DNA of 64,000 nt from JABDIY01 sp963751955 (GTDB lineage: Bacteria; Actinomycetota; Acidimicrobiia; Acidimicrobiales; SZUA-35): positions 310,001-374,000 of the forward strand of contig CAVVWM010000011.1 of assembly GCA_963751955.1 (NCBI GenBank), given 5' to 3'. A program made the position numbers and the translations under genes. The notes under the pieces were generated by a model. The model saw only the letters and a program-made list of their open reading frames with translations. It did no database searches and was not told the origin of the DNA. Positions 50,428-57,995 of the stretch are shown one piece after another. How positions within the stretch are numbered: the stretch's first letter is position 1; every line of letters begins with the position of its first letter.

Positions 50428-51768
50428 GTGAGTTGTCGCGCCATTTTGCCAGTTGCCGTAGCGGCGATGCTCTGGAGCTCTTCGGCTTCGGCGCTGGCCG
50501 AGATGACCTCGCCCGACTCCGATGAACTCACGGTGGTGCCGTCCATGGGAACCGGTCAACTCGCTGCGGATACGCTGGCCGACGTACTTCGGAACCCCCG
50601 CACAATCAACGCCCAGGTCTTGGCCGGCATCCGCGCCGATCCTGAACTCGTGGGTTCAGGCGGACAACATCTCCTCACGATTCGATCCGAGATCGAAGCC
50701 GCCCAGTCAGAGCTCAAGTGGGCATTTGAAGAGCAACAGCTCCGCCACCACACGAGCAGCGAAAACAAACGCATAGTGGCCCGTGGAACACGTGATCTAG
50801 CGATTGCCGTTGCAGACCAAGCGGTCAAAGAACGCAACCTTCGCGTCATGAGCGTCGATGCATTCATCTCTGGATCAGACGAGCCAGGTTTTGAGGCACT
50901 GATGCAGGCCCAAGCGGACACCGCCGCCACGATTGCAACTCAATCGCTACGAACCCAAAGGCTGGCGATCGCCGCCACAGACGATCTGATCGAGCAGCGG
51001 GACGATGCTGTCGCAGCGAGGGTCCGATCCCAGCGCGAGTTGCTGGCCGCCCGGGAGTGGCTCGAGCGGGAGCAATCCCTGCTCGCACACGCAATAGCTG
51101 TCGAACGTGACGCATTGGTCAGTCTGGAGTACTTGGAGCCGCTACTAGCGCCGGCCGAAGGAAGATTCGAACGTGAACTGCTCACGCGGACGCTCCCGGG
51201 AACCGAGGACCTCACCATCGTTGCGGTAGATGCGTACTACAACGCAAGCACTTTGGCTTTTCAACGATGGCCCGGCTGTCGGATCGCGTGGCATCAGTTG
51301 GCAGGCGTCGGACGGGTCGAGAGCATTCACGGAACCTTTGGTTCATCTGACCTCACCGCTACCGGGTCGACCTCGGCCAAGATTCTCGGGCCACAGCTCA
51401 ACGGGGATCCATGGCTGGCAATTCCTGATACCGATCAGGGAATGCTCGATGATGACATCGAGTGGGATCGAGCGGTGGGCCCTATGCAATTCATCCCCTC
51501 CAGCTGGGCGATCTTCGCCGCCGACGGCGACGATAACGGAGTTGAGGACCCGCATAATCTCTACGACGCCGCTCTTGGGGCAGCTGATCACCTCTGCGGT
51601 GACAGCCTGGACACAACCGATCGATTTCGGGCTGCGTTGCTGGGCTACAACCGCAGCGCACGCTATGGCTACGACGTCATGAGATTTTCCGACGAATACG
51701 CCGCCCAAACCACCATTGAGGATCCCTGGAATATCGCCGAGCACGACGAACCTGCGGGCTCGAACTGA
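50428..51768 (+). CDS. Secreted lytic murein transglycosylase with coiled-coil N-domain
   Basis: A 446-residue secreted protein. A GTG start and signal peptide (LPVAVAAMLWSSSASALA) lead into about 150 residues of predicted coiled coil (Gln/Glu/Ala-rich), like the N-domain of RipA-type hydrolases. The C-terminal SLT-type domain follows. Its catalytic Glu is in LAGVGRVESIHG (about 292), followed by AVGPMQFIPSSWAIFA and ALLGYNRSARYGYDV. It would cleave the glycan chain between MurNAc and GlcNAc. It probably acts on the peptidoglycan made with the dap products and the PBP of this window. Confidence 0.88.
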   Translation: MSCRAILPVAVAAMLWSSSASALAEMTSPDSDELTVVPSMGTGQLAADTLADVLRNPRTINAQVLAGIRADPELVGSGGQHLLTIRSEIEAAQSELKWAFEEQQLRHHTSSENKRIVARGTRDLAIAVADQAVKERNLRVMSVDAFISGSDEPGFEALMQAQADTAATIATQSLRTQRLAIAATDDLIEQRDDAVAARVRSQRELLAAREWLEREQSLLAHAIAVERDALVSLEYLEPLLAPAEGRFERELLTRTLPGTEDLTIVAVDAYYNASTLAFQRWPGCRIAWHQLAGVGRVESIHGTFGSSDLTATGSTSAKILGPQLNGDPWLAIPDTDQGMLDDDIEWDRAVGPMQFIPSSWAIFAADGDDNGVEDPHNLYDAALGAADHLCGDSLDTTDRFRAALLGYNRSARYGYDVMRFSDEYAAQTTIEDPWNIAEHDEPAGSN

Positions 51769-51777
51769 GCACAGGAA

Positions 51778-52227
51778 CTACGATTCGGAGAGTTCGGAGG
51801 CAGCCCGTTCGAAGTCGCCAAGATCTTGGAAGTGTTTGTACACGCTGGCGAAACGCATGGCTGAAACGGCGTCGAGCACCTTGAGTGAATCGAGCACCGC
51901 CTCGCCTACCGCATGGGTCTCGATCGGTGATCCGCTGGCCCGGGCGGCGCTTTGCACCTTGGACACGATCGCGGCGACCTGCTCTGCGGTGACTGGGCGC
52001 CCTTTCACCGCGTGTTCGATTCCACTTTGTACTTTCGAGGGCAGGAAGATCTCGCGATCGCCGTTTCGCTTCAGGACTTGAAGCGGTACCTCCTCATAAC
52101 GTTCGAAGGTAGTGAAGCGGAATCCGCACGCCGGGCACGAGCGACGACGACGTACCGCAGACCCGTCATCGGTATTCCGGGAGTCGATGACCCGGGTATC
52201 CGACGCATCACACTGGCGACACTTCAC
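51778..52227 (-). CDS. nrdR: Transcriptional repressor NrdR
   Basis: A 149-residue zinc-ribbon plus ATP-cone repressor of ribonucleotide reductase genes. VKCRQCDASDTRVIDSR and RSCPACGFRFTTFERYE provide the four Cys ligands. The ATP-cone follows as VLKRNGDREIFLPSKVQSGIEHAVKGRPVTAEQV, ending VAMRFASVYKHFQDL-like (AMRFASVYKHFQDLGDF). GTG 52227 matches the family N-terminus. The gene is transcribed with the LysM gene upstream of it and close to nrdJ, which it likely controls. Confidence 0.95.
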   Translation of the reverse strand: MKCRQCDASDTRVIDSRNTDDGSAVRRRRSCPACGFRFTTFERYEEVPLQVLKRNGDREIFLPSKVQSGIEHAVKGRPVTAEQVAAIVSKVQSAARASGSPIETHAVGEAVLDSLKVLDAVSAMRFASVYKHFQDLGDFERAASELSES

Positions 52228-52268
52228 CTGACCAATCGTAGGCCCGTGTGGGGGATCACCCCTGTTTC

Positions 52269-52913
52269 CTACGGATTTGCCAACGAGGCTGGAATCACGA
52301 GGTCCTGACCTGCCCAAATGGTAGATCCACCATTTCTCTCAGCCAGTATCTGAACCACCTCACGTCGGTCAACGTCGGGAGCGATCGATCCAGCGATACC
52401 CCAGAGGGTGTCGCCCGGTTTGACCAACACCACCGTTTCGCCAACGTCGGCAGCGACAACCGAAGCAGAGGGTTCGATCAGCTCGGCCCAGGTTGAGTGA
52501 GCGGGCGCTTGAATCGATCCGAACGAGGCCACGAAGATCACGGCCAAAGCTACTACCGCTGCTAGTGCGGTGACTTCGGTGCTCGAGAGTATCGGTCCGG
52601 CGGCTGAGGTTTCGGCCCGCTGCGTGTCACCATCGGCCCCGGGCGACGCTGCACCGGGAGCATGCTTGGGGGCGTGTAGTGCGGGCAAGAAAGGAATTGC
52701 GGGCAACAGAGGAACTGCGTGCAACGGAGGAACTGTGCTCAGTGAAGGAACTGTGCTCAGTGAAGGAACTGTGCTCAGTGAAGGAACTGTGCTCAGTGAA
52801 GGAACTGTGCGCAGACCACGCGGCCGGGACCGACCGGAGGCAGGAACCTCGGACGCATCGTCGAGGCGGCGGGGCAAGGTGTAGATCGGATCGGCGGTGA
52901 GTAGAGCAACCAT
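52269..52913 (-). CDS. LysM domain protein, DivS/ChiZ/YneA-like SOS division inhibitor candidate
   Basis: A 214-residue protein. A cytoplasmic Pro/Val-rich N-terminus includes a VPSLST repeat (residues 36-62). One membrane helix (VTALAAVVALAVIFVASFG, about 113-131) and an outer LysM domain (VLVKPGDTLWGIAGSIAP ... WAGQDLVIP) follow. Its position between divergent lexA and nrdR exactly matches mycobacterial Rv2720 (lexA) - Rv2719c (chiZ) - Rv2718c (nrdR). ChiZ and DivS/YneA proteins slow division during SOS. The same role is an inference supported by the SOS-box-like sites upstream. Confidence 0.8.
   Translation of the reverse strand: MVALLTADPIYTLPRRLDDASEVPASGRSRPRGLRTVPSLSTVPSLSTVPSLSTVPSLSTVPPLHAVPLLPAIPFLPALHAPKHAPGAASPGADGDTQRAETSAAGPILSSTEVTALAAVVALAVIFVASFGSIQAPAHSTWAELIEPSASVVAADVGETVVLVKPGDTLWGIAGSIAPDVDRREVVQILAERNGGSTIWAGQDLVIPASLANP
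52723..52812 (-). repeat. Five tandem 18-base repeats in the LysM gene
   Basis: Units start at 52723 (degenerate), 52741, 52759, 52777 and 52795; the consensus read on the plus strand is AGTGAAGGAACTGTGCTC. They are in frame and encode the hexapeptide VPSLST-type repeats of the N-terminal region. Copy-number variation would change the linker length by six residues per unit. Confidence 0.9.
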
Positions 52914-53003
52914 GGTTTCATCCTCCCCAGGGGGTGTGACAGAGTTGAGGGCGAGGTGCCCAGAAAGATGTTCTCAAACCTGTGGGTGCAGGTTTCCCGA
53001 CCC

Positions 53004-53015
53004 AAACGTTCGTTC
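53004..53015 (-). promoter_or_regulatory. SOS-box-like site (divergent lexA/LysM region)
   Basis: On the minus strand this is GAACGAACGTTT, matching the actinobacterial LexA box GAAC-N4-GTTC at 7 of 8 defined positions. It lies 91 bases upstream of the LysM gene start. Confidence 0.5.
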
Positions 53016-53043
53016 GCTCATGCCGGTGAAGGGAACCTAGACC

Positions 53044-53055
53044 GAACATTTGTTC
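53044..53055 (+). promoter_or_regulatory. SOS box (LexA operator)
   Basis: GAACATTTGTTC is a perfect GAAC-N4-GTTC LexA operator, 65 bases upstream of the lexA ATG and 131 bases upstream of the LysM gene. It would allow LexA autorepression and DNA-damage induction of both divergent genes. A further imperfect half-site cluster (GAACAAACGTGT) sits near 53084. Confidence 0.8.
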
Positions 53056-53119
53056 CACACAACCCCCACCCCTGAGGAAAAACGAACAAACGTGTGCTTT
53101 TTCGTGCCATACTGGGAAT

Positions 53120-53767
53120 ATGTCGGCATCGCAGCACCAACTCACCAGTCGTCAGCGAGCGATCCTCGAGTTCATCGAGGCGTTCATGGAGGACAACGGC
53201 TATCCCCCATCGGTTCGCGAGATCGGCAAGTACGTGGGTATGCGATCCTCATCAACAGTCCACACCCATCTCAACAATCTCCAGGAGAAGGGTTTCCTGA
53301 CCCGCGATCCCTCCACCCCACGAGGCCTGCGGGTCAACTGGGACTCCGCCACTGGTGCAGTCGATGTCGAACGGCGTCCAATGCGCCATGTTCCCCTCGT
53401 CGGTGAGGTTGCTGCGGGGACCGATGTGCTTGCAGCTCAGAACATCGAAGAGAGCCTTCCTGTGCCAGCCGACTTCACCGGCGAGGGCGACCTTTTCATG
53501 CTGCGGGTCAAGGGCGATTCAATGATCGAGGCCGGCATTCTCGACGGCGACTTCGTCGTCGCCAACGTGCAGACCACAGCACAAAACGGTGATGTGGTGG
53601 TTGCGGGAATACCCGGCGATGAGGCGACTATCAAGACCTACAGCGTTGATGCCACTACCAAGCAGATCATCCTCCTGCCCTCGAATCGCGAACTCTCTCC
53701 GATGCCGTTTGCGCCCGATGATGTTCAGATCTTCGGACGGGTCGTCACCGTCATGCGTCGCCTCTAA
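53120..53767 (+). CDS. lexA: LexA repressor
   Basis: A 215-residue SOS repressor. The winged-helix N-domain opens with LTSRQRAILEFIEAFMEDNGYPPSVREIGKYVGMRSSSTVHTHLNNL (helices 1-3, recognition helix SSTVHTHL). The self-cleavage site is Ala99-Gly100 (in EVAAGTD), and the catalytic dyad is Ser134 (KGDSMIEAG) and Lys172 (ATIKTY). All functional residues are intact. Divergent to the LysM gene; a strong terminator lies 84 bases beyond its stop. Confidence 0.97.
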   Translation: MSASQHQLTSRQRAILEFIEAFMEDNGYPPSVREIGKYVGMRSSSTVHTHLNNLQEKGFLTRDPSTPRGLRVNWDSATGAVDVERRPMRHVPLVGEVAAGTDVLAAQNIEESLPVPADFTGEGDLFMLRVKGDSMIEAGILDGDFVVANVQTTAQNGDVVVAGIPGDEATIKTYSVDATTKQIILLPSNRELSPMPFAPDDVQIFGRVVTVMRRL

Positions 53768-53791
53768 CGCCAAACCAACCGCCGGAGTCAA

Positions 53792-53809
53792 TTGTGTCAT
53801 CTGACACAA
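53792..53809. promoter_or_regulatory. Perfect 8-base-arm inverted repeat downstream of lexA
   Basis: TTGTGTCA and TGACACAA flank a TC spacer, 24 bases after the lexA stop. It has operator-like symmetry for a dimeric regulator. It may regulate transcription toward the terminator and dapE, or be part of an RNA structure. It does not match the LexA box. Confidence 0.4.
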
Positions 53810-53850
53810 GTTGATACCCTTTGGCCAGTCGGGAGGGGGATGTCCGACTC

Positions 53851-53886
53851 ACGAACCGGAGCTTGAGGCTCCGGTTCGTTTGTTTT
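53851..53886 (+). terminator. Rho-independent terminator after lexA
   Basis: ACGAACCGGAGC (53851-53862) pairs perfectly with GCTCCGGTTCGT (53868-53879) around TTGAG. It is followed by TTGTTTT. It is the clearest intrinsic terminator in the window and separates lexA from dapE. Confidence 0.9.
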
Positions 53887-53950
53887 GCCCCCTCCACCAA
53901 TCTGGGCTGCGGTGCGGGCGAATGGGCGCGGCCGAATATCCTGCAGACCT

Positions 53951-55009
53951 GTGACCGACCTGTTGGCCAAAACCGCCGCCTTTGTCAATATCGCCTCGGT
54001 GAGCTTCGAAGAAAAGGCGTTTGTCGATTGGTTGGAAAGCGACCTCGAAGCAATCCCGTGGCTCACGGTGGATCGGATCGGAGACAACTTGGTTGCGAGG
54101 ACCGACCTCGCCAGGCCTCAGCGGCTGATCCTCGCAGGGCACACCGACACCGTCCCGGTGCACGACAACGCTGTCGCTCGGATCGAAGGCGACACGCTCT
54201 TCGGGTTGGGCTCGGCCGATATGAAAGGTGGGCTGGCTGTCTTTCATGAGATCGCCCACACAGTGAGCGAACCGTTGATGGACCTGACGTTTGTCTTCTA
54301 CGCCAGAGAGGAGGTTGCCCAGACCCACAGTGGTCTCGCCGAGTTGATCGACGAGGTCCCCCACCTTCTCCATGCGGACTGCGCGATTCTGGGCGAACCC
54401 ACTGATGGTCATATCGAAGCAGGTTGCCAGGGGGCGCTGCGCTTCCGGATCTCACTTCGCGGGGGGCGGGCCCACACCGCCCGCCCATGGATGGGCCGCA
54501 ACGCCATCCATCGCGCCGGACCGCTCCTGACCCACCTGGCGGGGTACGAAGCGAGACGACCGGTTATGGATGGCTGTGAGTTCATCGAAGCGGTTCAGAC
54601 AGTTGGCATCAATGGTGGCCATGCGGGCAACGTGGTGCCCGACGGGGTCACCATCACGGTGCACCACCGCTACGCACCGGACCGCTCTGCAGACGAAGCC
54701 GAAGCTTGGTTTCAGAGCTTCATCAGCGGGTTTGTAGAGACTGATGATCGAGTTGAGGTGATCGATCGAACCTCAGCGTGCCCCCCCTCGCTGCTCCACC
54801 CGCTGTTGGCTCGACTGGCCACCGGCAGGCCCAAGAGCGCCAAGCTCGGATGGACCGATGTAGCCAGATTCGCCGAACTTGGCATTCCCGCCACCAACTT
54901 CGGTCCAGGCGATCCTCTGGTTGCCCACACCAAGAATGAGCATCTACATCGGGAGAGCATCGAACGTACCTTTGAGGGCATCTTCGACCTCGTCACAAGT
55001 GGTGATTGA
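53951..55009 (+). CDS. dapE: Succinyl-diaminopimelate desuccinylase
   Basis: A 352-residue M20-family metallopeptidase-type desuccinylase in the succinylase branch of lysine and diaminopimelate biosynthesis. Metal ligands read as His in LILAGHTDTVPVHDN, Asp in GSADMKGGLAVFHE, the Glu pair in FYAREEVAQ and the late His in AHTKNEHLH. A dimerisation lid sits between them. GTG 53951 is preferred, as the family starts VTDLLAKTAAFVNI-SVS. The other dap genes dapC and dapF lie 2 to 5 kb downstream on the opposite strand. Confidence 0.93.
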   Translation: MTDLLAKTAAFVNIASVSFEEKAFVDWLESDLEAIPWLTVDRIGDNLVARTDLARPQRLILAGHTDTVPVHDNAVARIEGDTLFGLGSADMKGGLAVFHEIAHTVSEPLMDLTFVFYAREEVAQTHSGLAELIDEVPHLLHADCAILGEPTDGHIEAGCQGALRFRISLRGGRAHTARPWMGRNAIHRAGPLLTHLAGYEARRPVMDGCEFIEAVQTVGINGGHAGNVVPDGVTITVHHRYAPDRSADEAEAWFQSFISGFVETDDRVEVIDRTSACPPSLLHPLLARLATGRPKSAKLGWTDVARFAELGIPATNFGPGDPLVAHTKNEHLHRESIERTFEGIFDLVTSGD

Positions 55010-55072
55010 CGTCGCTAACCACCGCAGAAGGTGAAGCCAAGTAGCCGGTTGGCTCTGGTAGGTTCACCTCGC

Positions 55073-56878
55073 ATGGCGGCCAACCATCTGCAAACGGCTT
55101 TCCGAGCCATTCTCGTACCGTTTCTTCTGATCGGACTGCTCTCGATCTCCATTTCGGGCGCTGCAGCAGCCGATCAGCCTGTCGCAGGTCGATTTGCCAC
55201 GAACGAGCTTCTGGTTGAGCAGGTGTATCAGGACGTCTTTGGCCGCACTGCAGATAGGGCCGGCCTGGCATTCTGGACAAACCATCTGCAGCTCGGAGCG
55301 ACCCCGGCCCAGGTGTACAACGAGTTTGTCGGATCCGCAGAGTTCAGCGGATCGGTGGCACCGATCGCCCGCCTCTATTTCAGCGTTCTCGGCCGCAGTC
55401 CCGACGCGGCTGGTCTTCGATTCTGGTCCAGTCGATTGCGCGAGGGTTCGTCGTTGGAGGAGGTGGCAGCGGCGTTCCTCGAAGGCGCCGAGTTCGGGGC
55501 TCTGACCTCGGCGACAACCGATACCGAGGTCGTTGAGGCGGTCTTTGGTCGGGTTCTCGGCCGCTCTCCGGACCGGGCAGGACTTGAGTACTGGACCAAC
55601 GAGATCGCAACCGGTCGCCTCAGTGTTCCCGGTTTTGTCGTCGCAGTCAGTGAGTCACCGGAGCACCAGAACCGGCGCAACGCCGACGTGGTGGTCACCA
55701 CAATCTATCTCGGATTGCTGCAACGAACTCCGGACCAGGGTGGTCTCGACTATTGGGTCGAGCAGATTCGAATCGGTGCCTCGCCACTACAGCTGATCGC
55801 TCCGATCATGAACGGAGTCGAGTACAAGAACCGATTCCGGAATCCTCCGAACCCAACCGTCACCGAGATCGCAACCGGTCTCACGATCCCCTGGGGTGTC
55901 GCCCCGCTCAGCGATGGTCGAGCGCTCTTGACCGAACGCTCGGGGAAGCTGTCGGTGATCGGAACAGACGGGACTCAGAGGACCATCGAAGCCGATCTCT
56001 CAGACCTTTTTGCGTCGGGCGAGACCGGGCTCATGGGGATACTGCTGGATCCTGATTTCGACACGACCGCTCGGTTCTATACGTGCCAGGGTCATACCTC
56101 ACCTCGAGAGATCCAGGTGATCGCGTGGACACTGGTGGGCAATACGGCGACGCGAGTCGCCGATCCATTGATCGATGGGCTTCCCATCAGCAGTGGACGC
56201 CACGGAGGTTGTCAGCTCGAAATCGATCCTGCGGGCGCGCTGATTGTCGGCACCGGCGACTCGGCCGAGGGGTCCACTCCGCAGAATCTGGCCAGCCTTG
56301 GGGGTAAGACACTTCGAGTCGACCGTTTCACTGGGCAGGGGCTTGCCTCAAACCCATTTGCCGGATCATCGAACCCAGACACTGCTCGTCTGTACTCCTA
56401 TGGACATCGCAATATTCAAGGAGTCGCCATCCACCCCGACAACGGCGAGGTGTGGACCGTGGAGCACGGCCCTTCCCGTGACGACGAGGTGAACCGCATT
56501 GTGGCCGGAGGCAACTACGGCTGGAACCCAGTACCGGGGTACAACGAATCGGTCCCAATGACCGACCTCGTCGAGTTCCCGACCGCGATCACGGCAGCGT
56601 GGTCGACGGGTGCACCCACCCTTGCGCTGGCGGACGCCGCTTTCCTGAGCAACAACAGCTGGGGCTCGTGGCGCAACGGGCTGGCTGTGACCTCGCTGAA
56701 AAACCGAACCCTCAGAGTTCTTTTCTTCACCGACGACGGGCAATATCGCGGTCAGCGCATCGTGCTCAGCGGCGAATACGGCCGCCTCCGCGCGGTTGCC
56801 GAGGGTCCGGGCGGTTCGCTCTATGTGACCACCAGCAACGGCCAAGGCAACGACAGACTGCTGCGAATCAACCCCTAG
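55073..56878 (+). CDS. DUF4214 repeats fused to a PQQ-dependent sugar-dehydrogenase-like propeller
   Basis: A 601-residue secreted protein. A signal peptide (AILVPFLLIGLLSISISGAAAA) is followed by four DUF4214 units (each about 60 residues: YQDVFGRTADRAGLAFWTNHL, YFSVLGRSPDAAGLRFWSSRL, FGRVLGRSPDRAGLEYWTNEI, YLGLLQRTPDQGGLDYWVEQI). A six-bladed glucose/sorbosone-dehydrogenase propeller follows (LTIPWGVAPLSDGRALLTERSGKL, GETGLMGILLDPDF, LYSYGHRNIQGVAIHP, VEHGPSRDDEVNRI). The EHG and D-E-V-N residues for PQQ and metal binding are retained. It would be an extracellular quinoprotein dehydrogenase tethered by DUF4214; substrate unknown. Confidence 0.85.
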   Translation: MAANHLQTAFRAILVPFLLIGLLSISISGAAAADQPVAGRFATNELLVEQVYQDVFGRTADRAGLAFWTNHLQLGATPAQVYNEFVGSAEFSGSVAPIARLYFSVLGRSPDAAGLRFWSSRLREGSSLEEVAAAFLEGAEFGALTSATTDTEVVEAVFGRVLGRSPDRAGLEYWTNEIATGRLSVPGFVVAVSESPEHQNRRNADVVVTTIYLGLLQRTPDQGGLDYWVEQIRIGASPLQLIAPIMNGVEYKNRFRNPPNPTVTEIATGLTIPWGVAPLSDGRALLTERSGKLSVIGTDGTQRTIEADLSDLFASGETGLMGILLDPDFDTTARFYTCQGHTSPREIQVIAWTLVGNTATRVADPLIDGLPISSGRHGGCQLEIDPAGALIVGTGDSAEGSTPQNLASLGGKTLRVDRFTGQGLASNPFAGSSNPDTARLYSYGHRNIQGVAIHPDNGEVWTVEHGPSRDDEVNRIVAGGNYGWNPVPGYNESVPMTDLVEFPTAITAAWSTGAPTLALADAAFLSNNSWGSWRNGLAVTSLKNRTLRVLFFTDDGQYRGQRIVLSGEYGRLRAVAEGPGGSLYVTTSNGQGNDRLLRINP

Positions 56879-56894
56879 GTGGGCAATCGTCGCC

Positions 56895-57995
56895 TCATAC
56901 GACGTCGCTCACCATGGCGATGCGCACGAAGCCGGGCGAGGCGTCGCCGTAGAACTCACCAGGGCTGGTGATGATGCCGAGCTCCTTGGCGAGACGCTCA
57001 GCAAACGCCCACGCATCGCCATCAGGAGCCGCAACCCACAGGTAGAACCCGCCCTCGGGCATGGGGGCCTCCACACCGATTCGATCGCCCAAAAGCCCGA
57101 TCATGTTCTCCATCCGGCTGCGGTAGATATCCCGTTGAATGGCCACGTGGTCTGTGTCACCGAAGGCCGCAACCGCCGCATGCTGCATAGGACCCGGGAC
57201 CATGAAGCCGCCGTGCTTGCGGATCTCCCCCAGATAGCGAAGCAGTTCGGTGTCACCGGCGTAGAAGCCGGTCCGAGCTCCGGCCAGGTTGGATCGTTTC
57301 GACAGGCTATGGACGGCTATGACGCCGTCGGTTCCGTGCTGGAGGATGCTGGCCGGCGACGCGTCCCAGGTGAACTCGATATAACACTCGTCAGAAAACA
57401 CCGGCACGTTGTTTGCACGTCCCCAAGCGGCGGCTGCCTCCAGGTCCTCCACGGCTCCGGTGGGGTTGCCGGGCGAGTTGATCCACAGGCATAGGGCACG
57501 TTCTGCATCGGCGGGATCGATGGCGTCCAATCGCAGTCGCCACTCATCGTCGACCGGCACCGCAACCGCACGACAGTGGCCAAGGTTTGCACCCATCGCA
57601 TATGACGGATAACTGACCGAGGGGTATAACACCGTGTCGAGGTCGGGTCGTCGAAGCTTGAGCCAATGGGGAAGGCCGGCAACGAACTCCTTGGAACCAA
57701 CGGTTGCCCTCAGATCAGTTGCGGTGAGATCGGTGCCGACGAGGTTGTTGAGCCACAGGGCGCCTGCCGATCGGAACGCCTCAGAGCCGATTGATGGTGG
57801 ATAGCCGCGTTCGGTTTCGGAGGTGGACATCGCATCGATCACCGATTGCAGAGGCGGGTCACTGGGAGCACCGATGCTCAGGTTGATCCCCCCGTTGGAG
57901 TGCTGCTCTGCAAGGGCCTTGATGCCATCGAGCCGGTCGTAGGGATAGGGCGGTGGTACGAAGGGCGCCGAGCCCAACGCTTCAGTGACGGACAA
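56895..57995 (-). CDS. dapC: N-succinyldiaminopimelate aminotransferase (DapC-like)
   Basis: A roughly 366-residue class I/II PLP aminotransferase. The N-terminus VTEALGSAPFVPPPYPYDRLDGIKAL leads into INLSIGAPSDP, then SPGNPTG, the Asp-Tyr segment SDECYIEF, and the Schiff-base Lys in HSLSKRSNLAGARTGFY. The final LGIITSPGEFYGDASPGFVRIAM holds the substrate-binding Arg. These fit DapC. TTG 57995 is preferred because GGAGG lies six bases upstream. The start overlaps the hflX stop by 14 bases. Together with dapE and dapF it completes the succinylase route. Confidence 0.88.
   Translation of the reverse strand: MSVTEALGSAPFVPPPYPYDRLDGIKALAEQHSNGGINLSIGAPSDPPLQSVIDAMSTSETERGYPPSIGSEAFRSAGALWLNNLVGTDLTATDLRATVGSKEFVAGLPHWLKLRRPDLDTVLYPSVSYPSYAMGANLGHCRAVAVPVDDEWRLRLDAIDPADAERALCLWINSPGNPTGAVEDLEAAAAWGRANNVPVFSDECYIEFTWDASPASILQHGTDGVIAVHSLSKRSNLAGARTGFYAGDTELLRYLGEIRKHGGFMVPGPMQHAAVAAFGDTDHVAIQRDIYRSRMENMIGLLGDRIGVEAPMPEGGFYLWVAAPDGDAWAFAERLAKELGIITSPGEFYGDASPGFVRIAMVSDVV

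Noticed and set aside
52723..52812. Short direct repeats as a CRISPR or regulatory iteron array
   Set aside because: The 18-base units are contiguous without spacers and are in frame inside the LysM gene, so they encode a peptide repeat.
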